Positions 15,901 through 23,439 of a DNA stretch of 64,000 bases are shown piece after piece. Origin of the DNA: JANWYT01 sp034437555. Its GTDB lineage: Bacteria > Chloroflexota > Anaerolineae > Aggregatilineales > Phototrophicaceae. The stretch lies in assembly GCA_034437555.1 (NCBI GenBank), contig DAOTTQ010000018.1, forward strand, positions 1 through 64,000, in the 5' to 3' direction. A program made the translations under genes and the position numbers. The number at the start of each line of letters is the position of its first letter. The stretch's first letter is position 1. The notes below the pieces were generated by a model. It was not told the origin of the DNA. It did not search any database and saw nothing but the letters and a program-made list of their open reading frames with translations.

Positions 15901-17959
15901 CTTCAGGAAGCAGGTTATACGCTACCGCCCGCACTAACGGATGCAGGTCATACTTCACGGTTTCAGAATCAAATTGTAGCAAGCCCAGCTCACGCAATTG
16001 GTCAAGGTCGGTTTTGAACAAGTGGTATGCCGTTTGCACATGGATATCTTGCATGCGCTTTTTCTCGGCGCGCTTCCACTCCTCACGGCGTTTTCTAAGC
16101 GCAACCCCTTGTTTCACCTCTAGCATCGGCGGGCTGTTTTCAACGCTCTGGCGTTCTGTCTCGTCTGCTGTTTCTTGTTGCTCTATCTGCTGTTCTAGGC
16201 GCGTTTTTTCATCACGATTCAGCGTGTTATTTAGCTTTAGCTGTAAGTCTGCCATCTTTCTTGAGCCAAACGGGTTAAGCAGGGCGTTGGGGATGGGTGT
16301 TAATTCTGGGCGTGGCGGTTCGGGGGGCATATAGGTATTAAAAATTTGCAGGCGGTCATGGTCTACTGCATCGCCAAATAAGGCAATCTTGCCCAACAAT
16401 TGGCTTAAGTCTTCACGAAGGTACTTGAGAGAGCGTTCTAGAATAAACTCATTACGCTTAGAATCTCTCAGGTTAATCAGCGTTTCGCTAATGTCACGCC
16501 CTTCTATCTCATACCATTGGTCAAAGTCACGGGGGGCGGGTGCATAATGCGCGATTTGGCTTGCCACCACCTTAAGCACCAACGGATGGTAGCCAAACTG
16601 TGCCATAAACTTATTGAGTTCGGTAGTATCTGCACGCCTTACCCCATTATCTGCCATCAATTGATGGGCATCATCAGGAGCTAAGCCCGTTAAGCGCACA
16701 TGGCGAATATTCGGCAAGGCTTCACCTGCATCATTGATGAGGACTTTGGGCATAAGGCGCGTGCTGACCAAAATTTTAGAGTGATTAAGGTTGCGCCACT
16801 TTGTCAAAAAGTCATCGTCTTGGGGGTCAATACAAGCAAGGCGCGGACGTTCTTCTTCTAGGTCAGTGTCTTTTTGGCGGTCAGCTTCAATATTGTTATA
16901 CGCCATCAGCACGCGCTCAAAGCCATCCAGTACAAACAAGTATTTCTTGTCATCACGCCGTAGCTCATCTAGCACCAGTTTAACGCGCATATGGTATTTC
17001 ATCTCTAGCAGTTCGGGCGAATCGGGGTCTTTTTCTTGCATATACGCCAGAGCATAGCGCAAGAACTCATACATCGTTGCGCCTTGCTCATAAAAACTCC
17101 ACCAAAACACGCCGCTAGGGTTCATTACGTTTTGGGCGTTCTCTTTCACCCAGTACCACGTCACAGCACTTTTGCCCATGCCCCCAATGGCATCAAACAC
17201 AAACACGCCATCCCTAGATGCAGCCCACTCATCCAGCATGTTTAGCTCACGCTTGCGCCCTACAAAATTAGTGGTTAGCAAGAGATATTCGGTGTGGTAG
17301 TGAGGCTTGGGGGGCTTCGCTAGAAAGGTTTTTTTCACGACCACAGGCTCAATTTCGCTGGGGGTTGTCTTTTCGCCTGTGGGTTCTAGCCAGCGTTCAT
17401 CTTGGATGACATTGGCTAAGGCAACAGCGATTAGGTTGCCTAGCTCTTTTTCGTCCTTAAATTCTTTACGGATGTGGTTTTTACCCAGTTCTTCTTTAAG
17501 TTCTTTTAGTTTCTTTTTGCCCTCATCACTTTGTTCAAAAAACTGTGCCATCGCCTCTTGCGTTTGCCCAGCGTTCATTTTGCTAGTGTCGGGAGCAGGA
17601 TGGTCTTCGTGCATTAAGAAAATAAGTACAGCAATACCGCGTTCAATAGCACGGCGGTACTCTAGCTCTGTAATCGACACTTTACCAGGGTTGCGTGAGT
17701 CATCAGGAATATAGCCATAACGATAGCCAAAAATACCAATATACACTTCAGCCTCGTCTACCATTGCCAAAGAAACGGCAATCGCATCGTCGCGCTGTGC
17801 CGCCAAATCTTCCATCCGTAGCGGGTGCATGCCCACATTAAGAATGGCATCGGTGGCTTTTGCACGATGTAGGGGTAAATCTTTGGATGTACTGCTTATC
17901 ATTACATCCAGACGTTTTCTTTTAGAAGGTTTTGGGGTGTGTGCTGTTGATGATGTCAT
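12938..17959 (-). CDS. DUF4062 - STAND NTPase - TPR - triple C-terminal repeat protein (putative defence)
   Basis: A 1673-aa protein. Residues ~16-185 match DUF4062, a TIR-like alpha/beta domain (VMISSTSKDL, IGIFGYRYGYIP, SITELEYRRA). A STAND-type NTPase follows: Walker A GGMGKS 259-264, Walker B YLFVLDG 340-346, ILVSTR 396-401, YHPLVL 457-462 (GxP-like) and a winged-helix end HPLVR 673-677. A charged Lys/Glu/Gln insert occupies ~558-638. Residues ~730-1110 are helical TPR-like repeats. Three copies of an unrecognised ~165-aa domain follow (1126-1289, 1315-1477, 1507-1673). The design effector-switch-sensor is that of bacterial NLR/Avs-like defence proteins; function here is inference. AGAGG lies 9 bases before the ATG at 17959 and only 3 before one at 17965, so the former is chosen. 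The gene is monocistronic, with its own promoter and terminator. Confidence 0.85.
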   Translation of the reverse strand: MTSSTAHTPKPSKRKRLDVMISSTSKDLPLHRAKATDAILNVGMHPLRMEDLAAQRDDAIAVSLAMVDEAEVYIGIFGYRYGYIPDDSRNPGKVSITELEYRRAIERGIAVLIFLMHEDHPAPDTSKMNAGQTQEAMAQFFEQSDEGKKKLKELKEELGKNHIRKEFKDEKELGNLIAVALANVIQDERWLEPTGEKTTPSEIEPVVVKKTFLAKPPKPHYHTEYLLLTTNFVGRKRELNMLDEWAASRDGVFVFDAIGGMGKSAVTWYWVKENAQNVMNPSGVFWWSFYEQGATMYEFLRYALAYMQEKDPDSPELLEMKYHMRVKLVLDELRRDDKKYLFVLDGFERVLMAYNNIEADRQKDTDLEEERPRLACIDPQDDDFLTKWRNLNHSKILVSTRLMPKVLINDAGEALPNIRHVRLTGLAPDDAHQLMADNGVRRADTTELNKFMAQFGYHPLVLKVVASQIAHYAPAPRDFDQWYEIEGRDISETLINLRDSKRNEFILERSLKYLREDLSQLLGKIALFGDAVDHDRLQIFNTYMPPEPPRPELTPIPNALLNPFGSRKMADLQLKLNNTLNRDEKTRLEQQIEQQETADETERQSVENSPPMLEVKQGVALRKRREEWKRAEKKRMQDIHVQTAYHLFKTDLDQLRELGLLQFDSETVKYDLHPLVRAVAYNLLPEDIRTSAHEAIISVLDDEDERKKQQEKKVKEVKDIQESIEKYKAMLFAGRVKKAAAYFRRELCDTIFYELGDNYALIKLLEPIFGVHSEITLPQIAPDDASYLRHYLALSYSNLLETDKAANLFSANLEEDILHLRDGSNMVATLYCYATTSNDRDRLAETHRVLELALGVAEAVQAEGRIAESKQQLMELWTTMGKFEEAYALHEEIKESDGQYRKWLFETRLTYGLANWQIRQGMDASDALEKHTELVQKHNMQGSSSGNRYLKAVNHFQQGRYPEALEDIREAIKLLRSIGRPDAAAMSWLARIQATVGEFEDAQVRINATLNTSHDLSDRAQISANVAHTYLLMGKKADAKQYALKAYKEALSNGVPYVRWYELQSASGVLNELGESLPAKKTYVPTEYDSPPLEDAVKGFIEDVKQGKVLATGNTSKEQEDFIIKRIQWLHVGTIASFGLGEEYEPLLQRVSEEFALLSNEPTWTNMSYVGESVPEPSGYLTGGVRNLWEELRLTGVDKLLLDQFFLIIYIQSTNQENKPVYVYANVRGDRLERLLTDGENNLEKNIKDYATIVQVGDAPPTPEIREKLRRDYLFGEHFTNLRIFLDSVDQSSKGTTRKRNVAQVANQQAPFTMTKFTGFHVGTIASFGIEDEDLLRDTALQLASLSDEPGLVGVSYVGEPVTEPSFSPAYPHKTPLDELRLTPEMRRIFDKLFIICYVTSTDEQGNENFAWINIRGDRLENLFNRDRIGTPFNIPDYTTVILTGQGKPNIEQWEKLERDYLFGTNSTNLRIFFDSVTEAGKGEFRTRQPAEDDNSSPQKQPSFTLSKRERLHIATIAFFGIDDEDLHKGLARKLASLGDVPQWMTFSKMGENVPTIPDVSPAFTSTVSFTGLELTYQERAVLSKAFLIIFVKSQDENGNANFAWVNTRGDRLSAFLERLEMGEPFDSATYSTLVMTGESEPNAEQLIKLENDYLAYSDRTTVRIFPPLEDVT
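12941..13441 (-). repeat. Third copy of the C-terminal ~165-aa domain
   Basis: Encodes residues 1507-1673. It shares with the other copies LHIATIAFFGIDDEDL, GENVP, FLIIFVKSQDENGNANFAW, TRGDRL and VRIF. It is the most diverged copy at its end, where the DSV close of the other copies is missing. Confidence 0.85.
13529..14017 (-). repeat. Second copy of the C-terminal ~165-aa domain
   Basis: Encodes residues 1315-1477. Shared blocks are FHVGTIASFGIEDEDLL, SYVGEPVTEPS, STDEQGNENFAWINIRGDRL, RDYLFG and TNLRIFFDSV. A polar 29-residue linker separates it from the third copy. Confidence 0.88.
14093..14584 (-). repeat. First copy of the C-terminal ~165-aa domain
   Basis: Encodes residues 1126-1289. 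Shared blocks are LHVGTIASFGLGEEYEPLL, SYVGESVPEPS, ANVRGDRLERLL, RRDYLFGEHFTNLRIFLDSV. A polar 25-residue linker joins it to the second copy. Confidence 0.88.
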
Positions 17960-17999
17960 AAGCATTTACCTCTATGTTTTTTGTATACGAGTTCTAACA

Positions 18000-18030
18000 A
18001 TTATAATACATAGAATTATTCTCGCCACAA
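18000..18030 (-). promoter_or_regulatory. Putative promoter of the giant STAND gene
   Basis: On the minus strand, TTGTGG (18025-18030) and TATAAT (18000-18005) are separated by 19 bases. The -10 is perfect but the spacer is long. The start codon lies about 40 bases downstream. Confidence 0.5.
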
Positions 18031-18114
18031 ATTGGGGGGGATTCATTGCTCATCTTTTAGGTGTGCGTATGATATTATACCTTCTGCTACACTTTTGGCT
18101 TACATAACAAAAAC

Positions 18115-18279
18115 ATGCGCCGCATCCTACAGCGTTTGGGCTGTGAAACCGCAGTAACCACTTTCAACGCCACGCCGCACCGCCGAGAGAATCGATTTAC
18201 GATGCCATGCGTGCATGTACAAATAGGAATAAACATAGAACGGCTAGGACAATGGTTAAGCCAACAGGTTTGGCGATAA
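18115..18279 (+). CDS. Possible 54-aa small protein, unrecognised
   Basis: An ATG-to-TAA frame of 54 codons in an otherwise empty gap, encoding a basic, Cys-containing peptide that begins MRRILQRLGCETAV and ends RLGQWLSQQVWR. There is no ribosome site before the ATG, and no family is recognised. It may be chance or a decayed gene end. It is listed because it stands divergently next to the putative defence gene. Confidence 0.22.
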   Translation: MRRILQRLGCETAVTTFNATPHRRENRFTMPCVHVQIGINIERLGQWLSQQVWR

Positions 18280-18362
18280 TTTAGCACTTTTTTCATGCAC
18301 ATTTGTTGTTTTGTATTACAATAAATTGTACCACCCTATTTAATAGTTTGAGGAAGTGCTTT

Positions 18363-19976
18363 ATGCGTAACAAACTTTCAATACTGCTTATAATGATGTT
18401 CTTGATTTTGGGGGCAAGCCAAGCACAAGATACGTTTACACTCACGCTTTTACACACCAATGACACCCACGCGCATCATCTACCCGATGCCAATGGCAAT
18501 GGTGGCGTGTCACGTCAAGCAACCGTTGTAAAGCAAGTACGAGAAGAAAACCCAAATACCCTCTTGATAGATACCGGTGACCGCTTTAGTGGCACATTGT
18601 TTCATACGCTCTATCAAGGGCTAGACCAACAACAACTGATGAACGCCATCGGCTATAATGTGATGACATTGGGCAACCATGAATTTGATGGTGGGGATGA
18701 AGTTGTAGCCAATTTCATCAGTGGCTTAAATTTCCCTGTGGTGGTGTCCAATATGGCAACAGCAGGAAGTCTTTTAGAAGATTTGGTGTTGCCCTATGCA
18801 ATTCTTGATATAAATGGCGAACAAATCGGTATCATTGGCTTAATTGTGGCAGAAACGCCCGAACTTGCCTCGCCAAGTGAAATCCTTGAGTTTAGCTTTG
18901 ATTATGTTGATGTTGCTAACGCGACTGCTGAAGAACTTAAGGAGCAGGGTGTTAATAAAATTATCGTTTTGGCGCACGTTAGCTATGATGAGATGATGAA
19001 CTTCATGACCCTATTTGAGGGAATTGACGTGGTGATTGGTGGGGACACCCACGTTCTAAATAGCAATAGCCTTAGTAGTGCTTACGCGCCTTACCCTATT
19101 ACTGTAGAGGGCGCAGACGGCAACCCCATCTACTATGCCCAAGCAGGCTATTACAACACCCACATGGGGCGGATGGACGTTACCTTTGATGCAGAAGGTA
19201 TTGTTACCAGTGCAGGGGGTGATGCTATTTGGCTAACGCGCTACATCACCCCCGACCCCGAAGTAGAAGAAGTGGTACAGGAGCTATTTGCGGGCATTGA
19301 TGACCTCATCGAAACACCTTTAGGGGTCTTTAGTGACATTGATTTAGAGGGCAGGCGCGAAGTGTGCCGTGTAGAAGAATGTAGTATGGGTAACTTGGTT
19401 GCGGATTCCGTACGCTTTGCCACCAATGCTCAAATTGGCTTGGCAAATGGCGGTGGCGTGCGTGCCAGCATCTCCGCAGGCGAACTGCGCGTGGGTAATG
19501 TGATGGAAGTGTTGCCCTTTGCCAATGTAGTCGTTTCCTTTAGTGTGAATGGCGCAACGCTTAAAGAGATTCTTGAAAATGGCGTAGCTCGCATAACACT
19601 TAATGAGAACGGTGAAATTATGCGCTTTGATAGTGCCGGGCGTTTCTTGCAGGTATCAGGGCTACGCTATCGCTACGACCCCACCATGGAAGTGGGCAAC
19701 CGCATCACAAGCGTTGAAATTGATAATGATGATGGTACATTCAGCCCCCTAGACCTCAACACGCTATATACAGTTGCCACCAATTCCTTTATTTATGAGG
19801 GCGGTGACGGCTTTAGCATGTTGCCATCAAAAACCATTGGCGCAGTGACCGATGGGCGGTATGATTATGAAGCGTTGACCGAGTATTTAGAAACACTCGC
19901 GTTCATTGATGAAAGCCTTATTCTTGGAGAACCACGCATTACCATAGAGAATGCGACCTTAGAAACGATTCCATGA
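18363..19976 (+). CDS. Secreted 5'-nucleotidase (UshA/metallophosphoesterase family)
   Basis: A 537-aa bimetal nucleotidase that hydrolyses extracellular nucleotides or 2',3'-cyclic nucleotides. A signal peptide with hydrophobic core LLIMMFLILGA and cleavage after SQA covers residues 1-21. The metallophosphoesterase domain has LLHTNDTHAHH (29-39), DTGDRFSGT, TLGNHEFDGG and GGDTHVL. The C-terminal nucleotidase domain has GNLVADSVR, GLANGGGVRASI and the substrate-stacking region TNSFIYEGGDGFSM. The frame extends upstream, but GAGGAAG lies 6 bases before the ATG at 18363, which also begins the signal peptide. The folC-like gene overlaps its stop by 4 bases, so they form an operon. Confidence 0.93.
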   Translation: MRNKLSILLIMMFLILGASQAQDTFTLTLLHTNDTHAHHLPDANGNGGVSRQATVVKQVREENPNTLLIDTGDRFSGTLFHTLYQGLDQQQLMNAIGYNVMTLGNHEFDGGDEVVANFISGLNFPVVVSNMATAGSLLEDLVLPYAILDINGEQIGIIGLIVAETPELASPSEILEFSFDYVDVANATAEELKEQGVNKIIVLAHVSYDEMMNFMTLFEGIDVVIGGDTHVLNSNSLSSAYAPYPITVEGADGNPIYYAQAGYYNTHMGRMDVTFDAEGIVTSAGGDAIWLTRYITPDPEVEEVVQELFAGIDDLIETPLGVFSDIDLEGRREVCRVEECSMGNLVADSVRFATNAQIGLANGGGVRASISAGELRVGNVMEVLPFANVVVSFSVNGATLKEILENGVARITLNENGEIMRFDSAGRFLQVSGLRYRYDPTMEVGNRITSVEIDNDDGTFSPLDLNTLYTVATNSFIYEGGDGFSMLPSKTIGAVTDGRYDYEALTEYLETLAFIDESLILGEPRITIENATLETIP

Positions 19977-21334
19977 GCCATTTTACAAACATTAACGAAG
20001 CTATTCGCTATATCTTCAAAACCCGTGATGCTGTCCGCGACACGCTTCACGGGTTAGATGAAGCCACGCGCGATATTACCCCCACGCGCAACCTGCTTTT
20101 AGCCACCCACCTTTTAGATACCCCCCGTGAGTATGTGGTGGTAACAGGGAGCAAGGGCAAGGGGTCGATTGTGGCACTTACAGCAAGTTTGCTTCGTTCG
20201 TTAGGGCATAAGGTGGGGATGGTCACAAGTCCCCACCTGCGCTTTTGGACAGAGCGCATCCGTGTTAATGGGCAAGCCATTCCCGAAGCTGATTTTATGC
20301 GGATTTTAAGCGAGCTAAAGCCCCTCATTGATGCTGAAGCCCTCACGCTTGCCCCCAACCGCTACATCAGCCCACAAGGTATTTTCTTACTCGTTGCGCT
20401 GTCTTGGTTTAACGAACAGGGCGCAAATTGTGCGGTGCTAGAAGTGGGGCGTGGCGGACGTTATGATGATATGGCTCTTGTTCCCAATAAAGTCAGCCTG
20501 TTTGCGCCCATGTTTATAGAACACGCTCAATATCTTGGCGATAGCATCGAGCGCATTGCGTGGCACAAGGCGGGCATCATCAAAACGGGCAGCTATGTTT
20601 ATAGCCTTGCCCAAGAACCGCCTGCACTCAATATGCTAGAGCGCGAAGCCCAAAGCAAGGATAGCGAGTTCTTTTGGTTTTCATCGCTAGACATTGGCGA
20701 ATTTATCGCCGATACCCCTAATGGGCTTTTGTGTCGTATTGGACGCTATGGCGAGTGTGAATTACCCCTCTTTGGGCGGTATCAAATTGCCAATGCGTCC
20801 CTCGCCATTCAAGCTGCGGGCAATATGCACGCCCGTTTGGGCGGTATCCCCCACGCCAGCGAAGAATATGTGCAACGCATTAAGCAGGGCTTGCTTGAGG
20901 TGCGTTGGCATGGGCGTTTACAACAAATGCAAACCGCACCAACGGTCTTTTTAGAGGGCGCAATTAACCCCCTCAGCGTGGATGCCTTTGTGGAAAGCGT
21001 GCAATCGCGCAGCACGCGCCCCATTATTGCCGTCGCAGGCGTACCCGCAGACCGCGACATGGCGGGCGCATTTGAACGCCTGTCCGCCCATTGTGACCAC
21101 CTCATTTTGACGCAAACCACGTTTAACCCGTCTATCAAGTTTGCGCCTCCTGCCGACGCGCTGGCAATCGCACGTCAGTTTAACCCCACCGCCCAGTATA
21201 TTGCCTCTTTTGAAGAAGCCATTGCCCACGCCAAAGAACGCGCTGGCACTGCTGGCACAGTCTGGCTGTGTGTGGCGCAGCCCTTAGTCGGCGAAGCCAT
21301 GATGATTTGGGATGTAGACACACACAACGTCTAA
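19973..21334 (+). CDS. FolC-like Mur-ligase family protein (folylpolyglutamate synthase-like)
   Basis: A 453-aa ATP-dependent ligase resembling FolC, which adds glutamate to dihydropteroate or folate. The P-loop is GSKGKGS (59-65, against GTNGKGS in FolC), followed by VTSPHLRFWTERIRVNG, AVLEVGRGGRYDD and the magnesium/Lys region IERIAWHKAGIIKTG. The usual DGAHNP motif reads EGAINP (328-333), so its His is replaced by Ile. With the diverged P-loop this makes the folate assignment less certain; another amide-bond ligase of the Mur superfamily is possible. The ATG overlaps the UshA-like stop (ATGA). It ends in a 4-base convergent overlap with the CitE-like gene. Confidence 0.8.
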   Translation: MSHFTNINEAIRYIFKTRDAVRDTLHGLDEATRDITPTRNLLLATHLLDTPREYVVVTGSKGKGSIVALTASLLRSLGHKVGMVTSPHLRFWTERIRVNGQAIPEADFMRILSELKPLIDAEALTLAPNRYISPQGIFLLVALSWFNEQGANCAVLEVGRGGRYDDMALVPNKVSLFAPMFIEHAQYLGDSIERIAWHKAGIIKTGSYVYSLAQEPPALNMLEREAQSKDSEFFWFSSLDIGEFIADTPNGLLCRIGRYGECELPLFGRYQIANASLAIQAAGNMHARLGGIPHASEEYVQRIKQGLLEVRWHGRLQQMQTAPTVFLEGAINPLSVDAFVESVQSRSTRPIIAVAGVPADRDMAGAFERLSAHCDHLILTQTTFNPSIKFAPPADALAIARQFNPTAQYIASFEEAIAHAKERAGTAGTVWLCVAQPLVGEAMMIWDVDTHNV

Positions 21335-22209
21335 AGCAAGCCCACCGCCCTAGCCCGCGCTATCACGCCCAAAGCCGCCCGTATCATGGGCATATCTATC
21401 ATTTTGCCTTCGTATTCAAACACGCCTTTGCCTGCCGATTGGTGCATATCATGAGCATCAATTAGGCGTTGGGCGGCGTGTACTTCGTTGAGGGTGGGCG
21501 TAAACACGCTTTGCATAGGCGCAACCTGCTTGGGATGAATGGCAAGTTTGCCTGTGTAGCCCATTTCTAAGGCAAAGCGCGTTTCTGCGATGATTTGTTC
21601 TTCGGGGGCGGTAAGGTCTATAAACACCGTATCAATGGCTTGCAATCCAAACGCCTTAGCGTGAAGCACCACCGCGCTTCGGGCATAAAACACTTCCCAG
21701 CCTTCGGGCGTTCGTTTTGCGCCCATGTCGCCTGCGAGGTCTTCTGCACCAAAAATGAGCGTTTCTAAACGGGCATCACTGCTGGCAATATGGGGTAAGT
21801 TCACAATGCCCTTTGCGGTTTCAATGATAGCAAGAATTTTGATACTATTGCGTTGCCAACCGTTGCGCTCTTCGGCAGTCGTCAATAGCTCAGAAACGTG
21901 CTGTACTTGGCGAGCATCTTCTACTTTGGGCAACACATAGCCATCAGGGAGCGCATCTACGGTTTGGGCAATATCTTCGGCATACAGCCAATTAGGAATA
22001 ATCATATTGGTACGCACCAGTTTTTCTGCACGCCCAAAATCCACTTCACGAAGGGCTCGTGCCACGCTTTCACGGGCGGCTTGCTTGTGGGTAAATGCCA
22101 CAGCATCCTCTAAGTCCATGATGATACTGTCCACGCCAACTGTTGTGCCTTTTTCAATCTTTTTTCTTGAATCACCGGGCATAAACAGCAAAGAACGCCT
22201 CACACGCAT
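21331..22209 (-). CDS. CitE-like CoA-ester lyase (HpcH/HpaI aldolase family)
   Basis: A 292-aa TIM-barrel protein of the citrate-lyase beta/malyl-CoA lyase family. Diagnostic stretches are RSLLFMPGDSRKKIEK, DSIIMDLEDAV (metal-binding region), LVRTN (CoA and substrate Arg), ILAIIETAKGIVNLP (Glu ligand), LIFGAEDLAGDMG and GKLAIHPKQV. No CitF or CitD genes are near, so it acts as a stand-alone lyase or thioesterase on a malyl- or citramalyl-type CoA ester. GTG at 22218 is possible, but AGGGAG lies 8 bases before the ATG at 22209, which begins MRVRRSLLF. Confidence 0.88.
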   Translation of the reverse strand: MRVRRSLLFMPGDSRKKIEKGTTVGVDSIIMDLEDAVAFTHKQAARESVARALREVDFGRAEKLVRTNMIIPNWLYAEDIAQTVDALPDGYVLPKVEDARQVQHVSELLTTAEERNGWQRNSIKILAIIETAKGIVNLPHIASSDARLETLIFGAEDLAGDMGAKRTPEGWEVFYARSAVVLHAKAFGLQAIDTVFIDLTAPEEQIIAETRFALEMGYTGKLAIHPKQVAPMQSVFTPTLNEVHAAQRLIDAHDMHQSAGKGVFEYEGKMIDMPMIRAALGVIARARAVGLL

Positions 22210-22277
22210 GGTCAACACTCCCTAATAAATAATATTTAAGCCTTATTTTGTGTGTTCGTACTTTTTCATTTTAACAC

Positions 22278-22294
22278 GCCTAAGCGCGTTAGGC
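22278..22294. promoter_or_regulatory. Small inverted repeat between divergent genes
   Basis: GCCTAA-GCGCG-TTAGGC, a 6-bp perfect palindrome that ends one base before the -35 of the pyrophosphatase promoter. It may be an operator or a short hairpin. Confidence 0.35.
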
Positions 22295-22295
22295 T

Positions 22296-22323
22296 TTCAC
22301 ATTCTCTCCGTTTGCGCTACACT
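22296..22323 (+). promoter_or_regulatory. Putative promoter of the pyrophosphatase gene
   Basis: TTCACA (22296-22301), a 16-base spacer and TACACT (22318-22323). The start codon is about 68 bases downstream. Confidence 0.5.
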
Positions 22324-22390
22324 TTGGGCGTTTGCATTGGTTTAATTCCAATAGGTGAGCGTTATCATGACAACAAAGGAGCAACACACC

Positions 22391-22942
22391 ATGAACCTAT
22401 GGCATGATTTAGTCCCCGGCACAAATGTCCCAGAAGTGCTTTATGCCGTTATTGAAATTCCAAAGGGAAGCCGTAATAAGTATGAGTACAGCAAAACGGG
22501 GGGCGTTTTTAAGCTAGACCGCGTGTTATACAGCCCATTTGTCTATCCCGCTGATTATGGCTTTGTGCCACAAACCTATTTTGATGATGGCGACGCCCTC
22601 GATGTTTTGGTGATGATGAACGAACCAACGTTTGTGGGTTGTGTTACAGAATGTCGCCCGTTGGGGATGCTAAGAATGGTAGACAGTGGCGAAGCCGACA
22701 GCAAAATTTTAGCTGTGCCAGCCAATGACCCCTATTTTAAGCACTATACCAGCCTAAAAGATGTGTCACCCCACTATCTAAAAGAAATTGAACACTTCTT
22801 CCAAGCCTATAAGACGCTTCAGGGTAAGCTATGCACCACCGAAGGGTGGGCAGAACTAGAAGAAACCCAAGATGTAATTAAGAAGAGTGTGGAAGCCTAC
22901 CGCGTAAAGTTCCCTAGCGTGCGTGCAGGCGTAGAGCTATAA
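22391..22942 (+). CDS. ppa: Family I inorganic pyrophosphatase
   Basis: Hydrolyses pyrophosphate to phosphate and pulls biosynthetic reactions forward. At 183 aa it matches soluble family I enzymes. The substrate Lys/Tyr region reads NKYEYSKTGG, then YPADYGFVPQTY, and the metal site is DDGDALDVLV with Asp66, Asp68 and Asp71. The frame is open further upstream, with an ATG at 22370. However, AGGAG lies 9 bases before the ATG at 22391, giving the usual family N-terminus, so that start is preferred. It is monocistronic or weakly linked to the small gene downstream, across a hairpin. Confidence 0.93.
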   Translation: MNLWHDLVPGTNVPEVLYAVIEIPKGSRNKYEYSKTGGVFKLDRVLYSPFVYPADYGFVPQTYFDDGDALDVLVMMNEPTFVGCVTECRPLGMLRMVDSGEADSKILAVPANDPYFKHYTSLKDVSPHYLKEIEHFFQAYKTLQGKLCTTEGWAELEETQDVIKKSVEAYRVKFPSVRAGVEL

Positions 22943-22966
22943 AACCGTTTTTGAAACCATCGCAAT

Positions 22967-22995
22967 GGGCGTAATGGTGGCTTATCATTGCGCCC
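22967..22995 (+). terminator. Hairpin after ppa, possible terminator
   Basis: GGGCGTAATG / CATTGCGCCC (22967-22976, 22986-22995) pair with one G-U wobble. There is no T-run, so termination may be partial. Confidence 0.4.
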
Positions 22996-23013
22996 GCTGC
23001 ATCAGAGGACAGC

Positions 23014-23382
23014 ATGACATCCTTTATAGAGATTGCCAAAGACCTTATCATTATTCGTAAAAAGCCCACCACAGAAGCGCGTTATAAGTCCTATCCTAGC
23101 TTGCTACAGGGCTTTATAGAACACCTGCAAGCGTGCGAGGATGTAACGGTATTGCGTGAAGTGATTGCGCTGGATACGGGCTATTATTTGTTGGCGGGCT
23201 ATCGCCAAAAGGTGCTGGAAAAGTGGCTTACATTAGAGCGCACCTCCGAAGCATTGCGCTTATACGCCACGCAACTAATGCTTTTTGGTGATACAGATGA
23301 CTTTGGTAGCGCAAATAATGAAGTAGATGAGCGTGTTGAAGCCCTTGAAAAAGAGGCAGACGCACTAGACGCATCGGCTTAA
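23014..23382 (+). CDS. Hypothetical helical protein, 122 aa
   Basis: I do not recognise a family. The 122-residue product is mostly alpha-helical and charged, without signal peptide, membrane helix, cysteine or known motif. The C-terminal third is acidic (EVDERVEALEKEADALDA) and could form a coiled coil. The ATG follows GAGGACAGC, a good ribosome site. It lies between ppa and the Yip1 gene, all on the plus strand, and an extended -10 for the next gene sits in the gap after it. Confidence 0.65.
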   Translation: MTSFIEIAKDLIIIRKKPTTEARYKSYPSLLQGFIEHLQACEDVTVLREVIALDTGYYLLAGYRQKVLEKWLTLERTSEALRLYATQLMLFGDTDDFGSANNEVDERVEALEKEADALDASA

Positions 23383-23387
23383 AAGCG

Positions 23388-23396
23388 TGCTACAAT
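23388..23396 (+). promoter_or_regulatory. Extended -10 promoter of Yip1-family gene
   Basis: TGC-TACAAT (23388-23396) lies 43 bases before the start codon. No good -35 hexamer is at the right distance. Confidence 0.45.
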
Positions 23397-23439
23397 AAGC
23401 CACGTCCCCACACGGTATAACGCTAAGGAAAAACCCATT

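Larger units (their letters stand above)
17960..18362. other. Intergenic region between giant STAND gene and nucleotidase gene
   Basis: About 400 bases without a confident gene. It holds the divergent promoter of the STAND gene near 18000-18030, a G7 run at 18034-18040, and a possible 54-codon plus-strand frame (18115-18279). The leader of the UshA-like gene is at the right end, with a weak -10-like TACAAT at 18317-18322 that lacks a good -35. Confidence 0.6.

Noticed and set aside
15801..16334. 177-codon plus-strand frame antisense to the STAND gene
   Set aside because: Ser/Arg/Cys-rich composition is the mirror of a Lys/Glu-rich coding strand; the real frame on the minus strand is unbroken for 5 kb.
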